Assembly: GCA_009684525.1 (NCBI GenBank)
Contig: WKKR01000003.1
Span: 1-64,000, forward strand
Length of the DNA: 64,000 nucleotides
From: Geobacter sp.
Lineage (GTDB): Bacteria > Desulfobacterota > Desulfuromonadia > Geobacterales > DSM-12255
Direction: 5' to 3'
Both the position numbers and the translations under genes were made by a program. The notes beneath the pieces are model-generated. The model made no database searches, was not told the origin of the DNA, and worked only from the letters and a program-made list of their open reading frames with translations. How positions within the stretch are numbered: position 1 is the stretch's first letter; each line of letters opens with the position of its first letter. This document shows, piece by piece, positions 1 through 8,923 of the stretch.

Positions 1-51
1 GAAGTTATGGGAAATCTCCGTTTTCCCCTTGACTTTACTTATCATGGATGT

Positions 52-179
52 CCCCGGAACTCCCCGGAACTCGGAACTCTCCCTGTCAATTAAATATACT
101 GTCCCCGGAACTCCCCGGAACTCTCCCCGGAACTCTCCCCGGAACTCTCCCCGGAACTCTCCCCGGAACTCTGCCCCGG
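52..179. repeat. 12-bp tandem repeat array
   Basis: The unit CCCCGGAACTCT is repeated five times without change at 113-172. It is preceded by shorter 10-bp versions (CCCCGGAACT) at 52-61, 62-71 and 103-112 and followed by a partial copy at 174-179. An AT-rich insert at about 87-100 separates the two blocks. The array lies just outside an AT-richer accessory patch. There are no spacers, so it is not a CRISPR array. I infer replication slippage of a short seed, perhaps a remnant of a mobile-element end. Confidence 0.9.
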
Positions 180-222
180 TTTGATGAGGGAGGGCAGGGT
201 GTGATACCTGCTCTCTACTCTA

Positions 223-256
223 CCCTTTGGCGTGACCTGACCCCTTTGGCGTGACC
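223..256. repeat. 15-bp direct repeat next to the accessory gene
   Basis: CCCTTTGGCGTGACC occurs at 223-237 and again at 242-256, 19 bp apart start to start. The second copy ends just before the stop codon of the minus-strand gene at 260. Together with the tandem array upstream it marks a rearranged edge of the accessory patch. Confidence 0.8.
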
Positions 257-259
257 CTT

Positions 260-1984
260 TTAGCCTCCCGATGGGAACAGAGGCAATGTTGCTTCGTACT
301 CCACCTTAATCTCTTCTATGGCGGTATTGGTGAAGATTTTTTTGATAATTTCTTTTAGATCGACTGCTATCTGGTTGCTGTCAGGATTAAATTTATAAAG
401 ACCTGGCTTGGATCTAGTAATATGACCCTCGCTAACCCATTTTGATAATAGTCGGCTAGCATAAGATTTGGCAGAAGGATTGTCGCCTAGGTGAATAATT
501 TTGCGCAATAATTTAGGCGTAATGTAACCATTCTCATATTTATGGCAATATCTACGAAGGAAAGAGAGTTCATTCCTCTCTTCAGCTGGAGTTAGTTGCT
601 TTGCGTCCTTTCCTTCCTCCAACATTACTCGCACCCACCGGTGCAATACTATCTTGTCTTCATTCTCACTATAGAAAAATGGGCCATCTAGGTCTGATAA
701 AACCTCTGCGAAAAGGTCGGAAAAAGTATCATCGACGTAATTTCTTATTTCGCTGACTTTTTTGCTGCACCATAGAACAAGAGCTTGTGCAATGAGAGCT
801 TTTGGCGATGCGCCATAGTGATCTTTGATGCCTTTGAATACACGAAGTTGCCTTGCATCAGTCGTATTCCCATTCAATGTAAGTGCCCATCTGAAGTACC
901 TTCCTGCTCCTTGAATATTCACATTTGGTGGTTTCTTGCCATGTGTTATAGATTCTGAAAAGATGAGATTCTTGCCCCGGCCGAGTTCATCAACATGCTT
1001 AGCAACACGCAAAATTTCCATCATATATGAGTTAACAGTCTTATGCGCACGGGAAAACCATCTGTTTGCAAAGTAGTTTGATTCTCTTATACAAAGGTTG
1101 CTAATTATTATAAAATTCGGATGAACCTCTATAATTATATCTCCGCCTTGTTCAAAATAAGCAGCGTGCGCAACTGCATTTGCAAGTGCTTCCTGAAGAG
1201 CTTTCTTGGGATATGGATGAGAAGATTTTCCCGGCCTCACTGATGGCCAATGTTGCAAAGATTCTTGGAACTCTTCAGTTAACAGCGTATATAATCCGGA
1301 AATGCTTTCATTGGATAGCGGATCTCCGCTTGTATCGTACTTTACGACTCTAAACCTACAGTCTCCAAATAATATTCTTGCTGCTTGGGTGCCTTTTAGT
1401 CCTAGGGTGTCTAGGATTGCCATTGAAAGTCCTTGCTCAAGGTAGTGGCCAGCAGTTCGTACTCTTTGTGTGAACAAGTCTACGAGTCGCGGGTTGTATA
1501 TGCTGCTGACAGACTGTCTTGTAAAATCAGTCAAACCTGGCAATTTTAGCCTCAATTCAAGAATTTGTTCAGGAGCAAGCCTTGATACAGTTGTTCCTGC
1601 AGCACCATATGCATTTTCTCCCCAGTACACAACGTCCCCAGGATTTCTTAGCTCTAAAATAAGTATAAAGGCACCATTTATCTCGCATGCCTGAATTCCT
1701 TTACATGCTTGAATTGGATCGAGTTTATTGTTAATGTGTTGTGACACGGTTTCTTCAGTGGATTTTGCCCAAGAATCGTCTTTAGCGAGGAGATTTCCTT
1801 TATCATCTATTCCCAAAATGAGCCAAGCACATTCAATGTCGAGCTTATTCCCTAGCGAGCTTATCTTATGGCCATGCTCTTCTTTCCACGATGATTTTAG
1901 CTCTACATTTCTGTTTAGATGCTCTTGAATTTTCCCTCGTGTAATTAATTCGATCACATCACCAATCGTCCTTGGAATATTCAA
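260..1984 (-). CDS. AlbA_2 / HATPase_c_4 domain regulator-like protein (COG2865 type)
   Basis: 574 residues. An N-terminal Schlafen-AlbA_2-like segment (about residues 20-140, with NVELKSSW and a GIDDKGN turn) is followed by a stretch resembling the ATP-binding HATPase_c_4 segment of this family (residues 258-276, containing EALANAVAHAAY). A winged-helix-like C-terminus follows (about 510-545). Proteins of this layout are annotated as predicted transcriptional regulators or ATP-dependent DNA-binding proteins, and some occur in defence or mobile islands. The start is TTG at 1984, chosen because AAGGAG lies 9 bases upstream. The gene is clearly AT-richer than the GC-rich genes after 2.6 kb, which suggests recent transfer. 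The target and any defence role are unknown. It overlaps the 97-residue upstream gene, so the two are probably co-transcribed. Confidence 0.75.
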   Translation of the reverse strand: MNIPRTIGDVIELITRGKIQEHLNRNVELKSSWKEEHGHKISSLGNKLDIECAWLILGIDDKGNLLAKDDSWAKSTEETVSQHINNKLDPIQACKGIQACEINGAFILILELRNPGDVVYWGENAYGAAGTTVSRLAPEQILELRLKLPGLTDFTRQSVSSIYNPRLVDLFTQRVRTAGHYLEQGLSMAILDTLGLKGTQAARILFGDCRFRVVKYDTSGDPLSNESISGLYTLLTEEFQESLQHWPSVRPGKSSHPYPKKALQEALANAVAHAAYFEQGGDIIIEVHPNFIIISNLCIRESNYFANRWFSRAHKTVNSYMMEILRVAKHVDELGRGKNLIFSESITHGKKPPNVNIQGAGRYFRWALTLNGNTTDARQLRVFKGIKDHYGASPKALIAQALVLWCSKKVSEIRNYVDDTFSDLFAEVLSDLDGPFFYSENEDKIVLHRWVRVMLEEGKDAKQLTPAEERNELSFLRRYCHKYENGYITPKLLRKIIHLGDNPSAKSYASRLLSKWVSEGHITRSKPGLYKFNPDSNQIAVDLKEIIKKIFTNTAIEEIKVEYEATLPLFPSGG

Positions 1985-2252
1985 AACTGATTCTCCTTTG
2001 AGTTTTATGATGTATAAGGGAGTAGTAGGGGACGCCCTTTAGATATTTATATTTAACCGCTTTGCACCGTTCAATGATTCTTCCTTCTTTGACCGCATCG
2101 GTCATCATCCGCCCTTCCAACTCGGTGCCGCGGGCCTCATCGTAGCGGTAGCGCACGTACAGCAGAGATTCGCCGTACCGCTCCACAAGTGCCTTGGTGC
2201 CCTTCTGCCCCGATTTCAGGTTCAGCCGAGATTTCACCCAAACCTCTTTCAC
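1959..2252 (-). CDS. Conserved hypothetical protein, 97 aa
   Basis: A basic 97-residue protein with motifs LKSGQKGTKALVERYGESL near the N-terminus and LYVRYRYDEA after it. I recall short proteins of this kind as hypothetical genes scattered through Geobacter genomes, often close to mobile DNA, but no function is known to me. The only start that preserves the motif is GTG at 2252, and no clear Shine-Dalgarno sequence precedes it. Its 3' end overlaps the start of the AlbA_2 gene by 26 bases. That overlap supports translational coupling, so it may be a partner or regulator of that protein. Confidence 0.6.
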   Translation of the reverse strand: MKEVWVKSRLNLKSGQKGTKALVERYGESLLYVRYRYDEARGTELEGRMMTDAVKEGRIIERCKAVKYKYLKGVPYYSLIHHKTQRRISFEYSKDDW

Positions 2253-2289
2253 ATGCAGCAGCGGTACGTTATTGCAACCGTTACAGCAC

Positions 2290-2430
2290 TTACATCACCT
2301 TCACGTGCCGCCCAGGAAAGCATTTTCCCATGCGCTTCAACTGACTGATATGAGCGCCTGGAGGATCAATGTCTGCCATGAATTTATCAATTTGATGTTC
2401 TGATAATTCGCTGATTCGTTGTGACAGCAC
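2290..2430 (-). CDS. Possible 46-aa ORF or gene remnant
   Basis: An open frame beginning at GTG 2430 encodes about 46 residues ending in QLKRMGKCFPGRHVKVM. It lies just upstream of, and in the same direction as, the 97-residue gene. The composition looks protein-like, but there is no convincing ribosome-binding site and the frame is closed by a stop shortly upstream. It may be the surviving end of a larger accessory gene. The rest of 2253-2611 holds nothing else I can support. Confidence 0.3.
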   Translation of the reverse strand: MLSQRISELSEHQIDKFMADIDPPGAHISQLKRMGKCFPGRHVKVM

Positions 2431-2611
2431 CGATAAAGGTTTTCTTCATTCTTCATCTTTATGAGCAAGGCCTAAAGTATCGCCGGACGGCTGTTGTGTC
2501 AAGCGGGTAAGTAACGATACCTGCGAGATTTTTGTGCTTTGTGCATGGGTGGACAATGCGGCCGGGTGCGAAGGGGTTGTCATCGGCGGCGGGCTGGGAT
2601 ATGGTAGCGCT

Positions 2612-3532
2612 ATGGCTGAAAAGCGATACAACACCTTCTCTGCCGAGCTGCGGCGGCTGTTCGGTTGCCGGGTGCAGCGGATCTCGGTGGATGCGGGCTT
2701 TACCTGCCCGAACCGCGACGGCAGCGTCGGCGTCGGCGGCTGCAGCTTCTGCGGCGGCAACGGCTCCGGCGCCAAGGGGATCGTGCGCGGGCTTTCGGTG
2801 ACCGAACAGCTGGAGCACGGCAAGGGGGTGATGGTCAGGAAGTACGGGGCACGGAAGTTCCTCGCCTATTTCCAGGCGTTCTCCAATACCTATGCGCCGG
2901 TGGAGCGGCTGCGGGCGCTGTATGACGAGGCTCTGGCGGTGCCGGACGTGGTGGGGCTTATCATCGGCACCCGGCCCGACTGCCTGCCGCCCGAGGTGCT
3001 GGACCTCTTGGCCGAATATGCCCGAAAGACCTACCTGCTGCTGGAGCTGGGGCTGCAGTCGTCGGTGGACCGGACTCTGGCGGCGGTCAACCGCGGCCAC
3101 GACGTCGCCTGCTTCGTGGAGGCGGCTCACCACTGCCGGGAGCGGGGGATTGCCGTCTGCGCCCACCTGATCTTCGGTCTGCCGGGGGAGACGCGGGAGG
3201 AGATGCTGCAGACGGCGGAGCTCTTGAACGGGCTCGGCATCGGCGGGGTGAAGCTGCACCACCTGCATGTGATGAAGGGAACTGTGCTGGAAGAGCGGTA
3301 CCGGCAGGGGGAGCTGACCCTGATGGAGCGGGACGACTACGTGGGGATCGTCTGCGATTTCCTGGAACGGCTCGATCCCAAGGTGCTGGTGATGCGGCTG
3401 GTGGGGGACGGCGGCCTCAACCTGGTGGCGCCCCGCTGGGGCACGGCCAAGTTCGATATCCTCAATGCCATCGAGCGGGAACTGGAGCGCCGCGGCACCC
3501 GCCAGGGGTTTATGTTAAAAAGGATGTCCTAA
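2612..3532 (+). CDS. TIGR01212-family radical SAM protein (YhcC-like)
   Basis: 306 residues from ATG 2612, which matches the usual length of the family. An in-frame ATG at 2534 would add 26 atypical residues. The cysteines binding the 4Fe-4S cluster are visible in CPNRDGSVGVGGCSFC (C32, C44, C47), the characteristic spacing of this family, in which SAM is cleaved to start a radical reaction. Further family motifs are LLELGLQS and HLIFGLPGET. The substrate is not established; YhcC-type proteins resemble tRNA- and heme-modifying radical SAM enzymes. The 3' end overlaps the convergent outer-membrane gene by 18 bases. Confidence 0.88.
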   Translation: MAEKRYNTFSAELRRLFGCRVQRISVDAGFTCPNRDGSVGVGGCSFCGGNGSGAKGIVRGLSVTEQLEHGKGVMVRKYGARKFLAYFQAFSNTYAPVERLRALYDEALAVPDVVGLIIGTRPDCLPPEVLDLLAEYARKTYLLLELGLQSSVDRTLAAVNRGHDVACFVEAAHHCRERGIAVCAHLIFGLPGETREEMLQTAELLNGLGIGGVKLHHLHVMKGTVLEERYRQGELTLMERDDYVGIVCDFLERLDPKVLVMRLVGDGGLNLVAPRWGTAKFDILNAIERELERRGTRQGFMLKRMS

Positions 3533-4756
3533 GCCCACAAACACTGCCGGCCCATCCCTGCCGATGCCGATATCCACCCTGCCGACGATGTTCGGCCTGA
3601 CCACCGCCCGGAAACCGATGCCGGGGTTGAACTCGAAGTTCCTGGAGCTTGCCATGTCGAGCCGCTCGAAGACCGCTCCCAGGTCGATGAACGGTGCCAC
3701 TTCCCAGTCGGCCGTAACGTCGAAGACCTCCCAGCGGAACAGCCTGATCCTCTCCTCCAGGTTGCAAAGAAAATAGCTTGAGTCGATGAAGCGGTTGCGG
3801 CCATAGCCACGCAGGGTCGATTCACCCCCGAGGATACTCCGCTCCAGGAACGGCACACCATTGCCCAGGGTCTGGTTGTAGGCCAGGCGGAAGACCGAGA
3901 CGTAGCGGGCGTGGTCCAGCGGGATGAACCCTTTTGCCTCAGCCTCGTAGTGCTGGTAGCTGGCGCTGCTCCCCATGGCCCGTGAGCTGAGTTCGACCGA
4001 GACCCGCGCATAGCCGCCGAAGGTCGGGGCGATGGCAGTATCCAGGGTGCTGTAGACAAAGCCGAACTTCTGGGCGTGGGCGGAGAAGCCGTCCAAGCCC
4101 GGAACCAGCGCGGGACTGAAGAGATCGCGGATGAACGGGACGCTGGTGACCGCTCCTCGCTCGATGTTGACGGACCTGAAGCGTTCCCCCACCAGCAGGC
4201 TGATGTGCCGCCAGAAATTGTAGCTGGCCGTCAGGGTAAAGCCGCTCTCCTGATCTGCATAGTTGGTTTCGTCCGCGGTACGGCTGTCCGACTGGAAGCC
4301 GAAGAAGCGGGCGGAGCCGTCGGTCAGGTGATAGGCAAAGGCGTTCAGTTCCAGCTTTCCCGCCAGGAGGGTCTTGTCGATGAGACGGGCCTCGTAATCG
4401 TTGTTCACCTTGGTGGATTGGGAGAGGTTGATCTCCCAACTGCTGGTGGTGGTCGGGTAGAAAGCGCCGTAGAGCGAGGTGGTCACCCCGAAGTTCTTGT
4501 TGAAGTTGACCTGGGGGGCGACCAGCGCGTTGATCTCGTCCTTGTTGTTGTGCAGGAGGAAGGCGGTGAGCGCGCCGCCGGTGATCCCCTCGTTGGGGCT
4601 CGATGCGATCACCGGAAGGGGGACGACGACGGTCTTCACTTCCTCCGGGGATTCGCTGGTGGCCAGAGGGTAGGGGAGCCGGTCACGCGGCACCATGGTG
4701 GTGCAGGCGGTGAGCATGGCGCAGAGCATGATGAGTAGATACGAGAGAGGGCGCAT
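3515..4756 (-). CDS. BamA/Omp85-like outer membrane surface antigen
   Basis: 413 residues. The N-terminus is a lipoprotein-type signal (LLIMLCAMLTAC, Cys18). The rest alternates short beta strands and turns, as in a 16-stranded barrel of the bacterial surface antigen (D15) family. The diagnostic loop-6 motif RGYGRNRF is at residues 316-323 and the protein ends in a strand finishing GLGHPF, an aromatic C-terminus expected for outer-membrane insertion. It has no POTRA repeats and is about half the length of BamA, so it is not the essential assembly factor. Short Omp85 proteins of this kind have unclear roles in export or lipid handling. It is transcribed alone and convergent with the radical SAM gene. 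Confidence 0.8.
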   Translation of the reverse strand: MRPLSYLLIMLCAMLTACTTMVPRDRLPYPLATSESPEEVKTVVVPLPVIASSPNEGITGGALTAFLLHNNKDEINALVAPQVNFNKNFGVTTSLYGAFYPTTTSSWEINLSQSTKVNNDYEARLIDKTLLAGKLELNAFAYHLTDGSARFFGFQSDSRTADETNYADQESGFTLTASYNFWRHISLLVGERFRSVNIERGAVTSVPFIRDLFSPALVPGLDGFSAHAQKFGFVYSTLDTAIAPTFGGYARVSVELSSRAMGSSASYQHYEAEAKGFIPLDHARYVSVFRLAYNQTLGNGVPFLERSILGGESTLRGYGRNRFIDSSYFLCNLEERIRLFRWEVFDVTADWEVAPFIDLGAVFERLDMASSRNFEFNPGIGFRAVVRPNIVGRVDIGIGRDGPAVFVGLGHPF

Positions 4757-4900
4757 AGAACGAGTTCACGGATTGATAGCATAGTCCGGAAACGTTTAAT
4801 AGCCTGATCGGTGGAGTTCTGTCAAAGCAATTTTTCCCGGGGCGCTGCCGGGTCTCCCCGGCGGCGCGATCCTTTTACGGGCCATGAGACCCTCTGCCCA

Positions 4901-7465
4901 TCAGCCCCAGCGGAGCATTCCCGGTTCGTAGATCGGCCCGAGCTCAGGGTGCCGGGGTATAACGCGGATCAGAAAGCCGTGGCGCCCTGAAAAACGGCAC
5001 TCCATGGTCCCCTCGAAGCGGTAGATCCCGTTCCCCTGTTCTTCTCCGGGCGTGAAGGGGATCAATTCCCCACCGACGATGTTCCCCCGCGAATCGAGGA
5101 CCCCGAAGTAGGCCTCCACCGAGACCTCGTCCAGCGGGATCTCGCCCAGAAAGACCCGTGCCGCGGCGGTCAGGCGGGAGCCGCTGGCCACCTCGTCGGT
5201 GCCGTCGCATTCGACGCTGTCGATGCGGACCTTCCCCCAGAGGTTTCTCATCTGGCCTTTCCAGCGGGCCAGGTCGGTTGCCAGCCGGAGGTTATCCTGG
5301 GCGAGCCGTTGCCAGTGCTCGAAGGAATGGATGTAGAAGCGCTCCGAGTACTCCTGCAGCATCCGGTCGGTGCTGAAGAAGGGGCAGAGCGACTGCATGG
5401 AATTCTTCATCCAGCCGATCCAGCCGCGGGGGATCCCTTCGCCGACGCGGTCGTAGAAGAGCGGAACGATCTCCTTTTCCAGCAGGTCGTACATGGCGCG
5501 GCTCTCCACCTCGTTCTGGTGCTCGATGTCCTTGTAGACCTCACCCTTGCCGATGGCCCAGCCGTTGTTCCCCCGGTACCCCTCGCACCACCAGCCGTCC
5601 AGGACGCTCATGTTGAGGCCGCCGTTGAAGGCGACCTTCATGCCGCTGGTCCCGCTGGCCTCAAGCGGCCGCCGCGGGGTGTTGAGCCAGACGTCGACCC
5701 CCTGCACCAGGTGGCGCGCCACGGACATGTCGTAGTCCTCGATGAAGACGATCCGGTGGCGGAACGGTTCCTCCTTGGAGAACTGGACGATCTGGCGGAT
5801 CAGCTCCTTGCCTTCGTGATCGTGGGGGTGGGCCTTGCCGGCAAAGATGATCTGCACCGGCCGGCCGGCGTTGTTGAGGATGCGGGCAAGCCGCTCCGGA
5901 TCGCGCAAAAGCAGCGTGCCCCGCTTGTAGGTGGCGAAGCGGCGGGCAAAGCCGATGGTGAGGGTTTCCGGATCGAGTACCTCTTCGGAGGATTCTATCT
6001 CCTTGGGGGTTGCCCCCACCTGGGCGAGCTGAGCTTTCAGCCGTTCCCGGGCAAAGCCGACCAGCCGTTCGCGGCACCGCTCGTGCACCCGCCAGAATTC
6101 GGCGTCCGGGATGCGGGATACGCGCCGCCAGACCGCCTGGTTGGTCGGCTCGTCGAGCCAGCGGGTGCCGAGGTAGCGGGTCAGAAGGCTTGCCATGTCC
6201 AGGGAGAGCCAGGTCTTGGCATGGACCCCGTTGGTGATGGAGGAAAGGGGGAGGTGCTCTTCGGGGAGCTCGGGCCAGAGGTTCTTCCACATCTGCCGCG
6301 AAACCTCGCCGTGCAGCTCGCTGACGCCATTGGAGTGGGCCGCGAGCTTGAGGGCGAGCACTGCCATGCAGAACGATTCGTGGTGGTTGCTGGGGTTCTG
6401 GCGCCCCAGGCCGAGGAATTCGTCGCGGGAGATCCCCAGGCCGCGGTAGTATTTCCCGAGGTATTTTTCCAGGAGGTCGGGGGGGAAGTGGTCGATCCCC
6501 GCCTCCACCGGGGTGTGGGTGGTGAAGACCGTGCCCGCCCTGACTACTTCATGTGCTTCGCGGAAGGAGACCCCCTGTTCCGCCATCAGGAGCCTGATCC
6601 GCTCCAGTGCCAGGAACGCGGAGTGCCCTTCGTTCATGTGGCAGACGTTCGGTTCAATGCCCAGGAGCCTGAGCGCCCGGATGCCGCCGATGCCGAGCAG
6701 GATCTCCTGGCGGATCCGCATCTCCTGGTCGCCGCCGTAGAGCTGGGCCGTGATCTCCCGGTCCTCGGGCGAGTTTTCCTCCAGGTTGGTATCCAGCAGG
6801 TAGAGCGGCACCCGTCCCACCTGCAGCCGCCAGATATGTGCCTTGAGCTTGCGGCCGGGGAATTCCAGTTCCACCGAGAGCGGTACCCGCTTTTCGTCCC
6901 GTTCCAGGTGGAGCGGCAGATTGTAGAAGTCGTTTTCCGGGTAGTATTCCTGCTGCCAGCCTTCGATGTTCAGGTACTGGCGGAAGTACCCCTGGCGGTA
7001 GAGCAGCCCGATCCCGACCAGCGGGATACCCAGGTCGCTGGCCGATTTCAGGTGGTCGCCGGAGAGGATGCCCAGGCCGCCCGAGTAGATCGGGACCGAC
7101 TCGTGAAAGCCGAATTCCATGGAGAAGTAGGCGGTCTTGAGCGGGTGGTCCTTGCCGTGGGTCTTTTCGAACCAGGTGGTGCTGGAGAGGTAGGTCTGCA
7201 GCATATCGTCCACCTGCTCCAGCGTCGACATGAACCCTTCATCGGCCGCCAGGCTGTCGAGGGTTGCCTGCTGCAGGCTGCCGAGCATCTCGATCGGGTT
7301 GTGCCGGACCGCGTGCCAGAGTTCGATGTCGATCCGTTTGAAGAGGCTGCGCGCTTCAGGTTCCCAGGTCCACCAGAGGTTGCGGGCGATCCGCTGCAGC
7401 CGGGAGAGTTCCGGGGTGAGTGACGGGACCACGGTGAAACGGTGGAGCATAGAGCTGAAATCCAT
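4901..7465 (-). CDS. glgP: Alpha-glucan (glycogen) phosphorylase
   Basis: 854 residues, the length of the bacterial/archaeal TIGR02094 branch of GT35 phosphorylases. It releases glucose-1-phosphate from glycogen or maltodextrin using pyridoxal phosphate. Visible signatures include SMEFGFHESVPIYSGGLGIL near residue 115, the active-site region HTPVEAGIDHF, and the cofactor segment RRPLEASGTSGMK, with the conserved lysine at its end. ATG 7465 is preceded by GGAGGG. The extra C-terminal region (about residue 720 onward) is a beta-rich domain usual for this branch. It is a stand-alone gene here and acts in the cytoplasm in storage-polymer mobilisation. Confidence 0.95.
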   Translation of the reverse strand: MDFSSMLHRFTVVPSLTPELSRLQRIARNLWWTWEPEARSLFKRIDIELWHAVRHNPIEMLGSLQQATLDSLAADEGFMSTLEQVDDMLQTYLSSTTWFEKTHGKDHPLKTAYFSMEFGFHESVPIYSGGLGILSGDHLKSASDLGIPLVGIGLLYRQGYFRQYLNIEGWQQEYYPENDFYNLPLHLERDEKRVPLSVELEFPGRKLKAHIWRLQVGRVPLYLLDTNLEENSPEDREITAQLYGGDQEMRIRQEILLGIGGIRALRLLGIEPNVCHMNEGHSAFLALERIRLLMAEQGVSFREAHEVVRAGTVFTTHTPVEAGIDHFPPDLLEKYLGKYYRGLGISRDEFLGLGRQNPSNHHESFCMAVLALKLAAHSNGVSELHGEVSRQMWKNLWPELPEEHLPLSSITNGVHAKTWLSLDMASLLTRYLGTRWLDEPTNQAVWRRVSRIPDAEFWRVHERCRERLVGFARERLKAQLAQVGATPKEIESSEEVLDPETLTIGFARRFATYKRGTLLLRDPERLARILNNAGRPVQIIFAGKAHPHDHEGKELIRQIVQFSKEEPFRHRIVFIEDYDMSVARHLVQGVDVWLNTPRRPLEASGTSGMKVAFNGGLNMSVLDGWWCEGYRGNNGWAIGKGEVYKDIEHQNEVESRAMYDLLEKEIVPLFYDRVGEGIPRGWIGWMKNSMQSLCPFFSTDRMLQEYSERFYIHSFEHWQRLAQDNLRLATDLARWKGQMRNLWGKVRIDSVECDGTDEVASGSRLTAAARVFLGEIPLDEVSVEAYFGVLDSRGNIVGGELIPFTPGEEQGNGIYRFEGTMECRFSGRHGFLIRVIPRHPELGPIYEPGMLRWG

Positions 7466-7552
7466 AGTGCCCTCCGGGCGTTATTGGTCGTAATGGCTGT
7501 GCCGGTGCTTTCTTCGCTGCATGCCGGGTATCCTGCGCTGTAACGAGGTATG

Positions 7553-8923
7553 TCACGGCTTTTCGATGCCGAATTTTTCCAGGCGGTATTGCAACGTCTT
7601 GTAGCTCATGCCGAGGAGGGGCGCGGCCTTGGCGATCACCCATCCCGAACGGTCCATGGCCTTGACGATCAACTCCCGTTCGAGCTGCTCCATGGAGATC
7701 CCCTGCGGCGGAAGATCCAGTCGGAGATCCCCCGCCGGCGAGCCGTTGCCGTGGACCTCGGCGGGGAGGTCTTCGGGCTGGATCAATTCCCCTTCCGCCA
7801 TCAGCACCCCGCGCTCGATGACCGACTCCAGCTGGCGGACGTTGCCGGGCCAGCTGTAGTTCATCAGCAGCTTCAAGGCGGGTTTGGCAATCCCCTTGAC
7901 GGCCAGCCCCGAGCTGGCATTGTATTTCCCGATGAAGAAATCAGCCAGGGAGGCGATGTCGTTGCCCCGCTCCCGGAGCGGCGGCAGACCGATCCTGATC
8001 ACGTTGAGCCGGTAATAGAGGTCTTCGCGGAAGGTCCCCTTGCGGATTTCCACCTCCAGATCCTTGTTGGTGGCCGATATGATCCGGACATCCACCGGAA
8101 CGTTGATCTTGCCCCCCACCCGGCGGACCTCTTTCTCCTGAATTGCGCGCAAGAGCTTTGCCTGCATTGCCACGTTCATCTCGGCGATCTCGTCGAGGAA
8201 GACCGTTCCCCCGGTTGCCGCCTCGAAGATGCCGATCTCCCGTGCCGTGGCGCCAGTGAACGACCCCTTCTCGTGACCGAACAGCTCGCTTTCGATGAGC
8301 GTTTCGGGGATGGCGGCGCAGTTGATCGCCAGGAAGGGGTTGCTGCGGCGCGCCGAAAGGTCGTGAATGGCCCGGGCCACCAGCTCCTTGCCGGTCCCCG
8401 ACTCGCCGTAGATGAGGACGGTGGATGTTGTCGGGGCGATCTTGTTGACGATCCGGTAGACCTCCTTGATCTTCGGATGCTCGCCGATGATGTCCGGGAG
8501 GATGATCGTATCCTGGAGTTTCTTGTGGAGCAGGGTGTTTTCCTGCAGCAGCTTGATGTGATCGAACGCCCTTCTCAGGGTCATCAGCAGGTTTTCCCGT
8601 TCCAGCGGCTTCTCCAGGTAGTCGAACGCCCCCTTTTTCATCGCTTCCACGGCAGAGTCCACCGTGCCGTGGGCGGTCATGATGATCAGGCACTGCTGGG
8701 GGTTCTGGGCAAGGACCGCTTCCAAAAGCTCCATGCCCGACATTCCCTGCATCTTCAGGTCGGTGAGGAGCAGGTCGTATTCCTCGCGCTCCAGGCGCTC
8801 CAGCGCCTCCCGGCCGCCCGGCACCGATACGGTCCGATAGCCTTCCCGCGTCAGGATCGCCTCGAGAATGTCCCGCTGCCCTTTTTCGTCGTCTACGATC
8901 AGTACCCTGCCGGATACGGTCAT
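7553..8923 (-). CDS. Sigma-54-dependent response regulator (NtrC family)
   Basis: 456 residues in three parts. The receiver domain (1-120) has phospho-acceptor Asp55 in LLLTDLKMQG. The AAA+ sigma-54 activator domain (about 145-380) has Walker A GESGTGKE, a GSFTGA loop (Ser replacing the usual Ala) and a GNVRQLE segment. The C-terminus is a Fis-type helix-turn-helix ending in MSYKTLQYRLEKF. It activates RNA polymerase holding sigma-54 at -24/-12 promoters. Its start overlaps the end of the upstream histidine kinase gene by 4 bases, so the two form a translationally coupled two-component system. Targets cannot be read from this window. Confidence 0.92.
   Translation of the reverse strand: MTVSGRVLIVDDEKGQRDILEAILTREGYRTVSVPGGREALERLEREEYDLLLTDLKMQGMSGMELLEAVLAQNPQQCLIIMTAHGTVDSAVEAMKKGAFDYLEKPLERENLLMTLRRAFDHIKLLQENTLLHKKLQDTIILPDIIGEHPKIKEVYRIVNKIAPTTSTVLIYGESGTGKELVARAIHDLSARRSNPFLAINCAAIPETLIESELFGHEKGSFTGATAREIGIFEAATGGTVFLDEIAEMNVAMQAKLLRAIQEKEVRRVGGKINVPVDVRIISATNKDLEVEIRKGTFREDLYYRLNVIRIGLPPLRERGNDIASLADFFIGKYNASSGLAVKGIAKPALKLLMNYSWPGNVRQLESVIERGVLMAEGELIQPEDLPAEVHGNGSPAGDLRLDLPPQGISMEQLERELIVKAMDRSGWVIAKAAPLLGMSYKTLQYRLEKFGIEKP

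Noticed and set aside
52-179. CRISPR-like array
   Set aside because: Units are contiguous 12-bp repeats without spacers and no cas gene is present.
2446-3268. Minus-strand frames across the radical SAM gene
   Set aside because: Shadows of the plus-strand gene, which carries the intact Cys motif.
4842-4867. GC-rich inverted repeat downstream of glgP as a terminator
   Set aside because: On the minus strand the stem is followed by A rather than T, so it does not fit an intrinsic terminator for glgP.
5309-7423. 704-codon open frame opposite glgP
   Set aside because: Antisense shadow of a GC-rich gene; no ribosome site and no recognisable domain.
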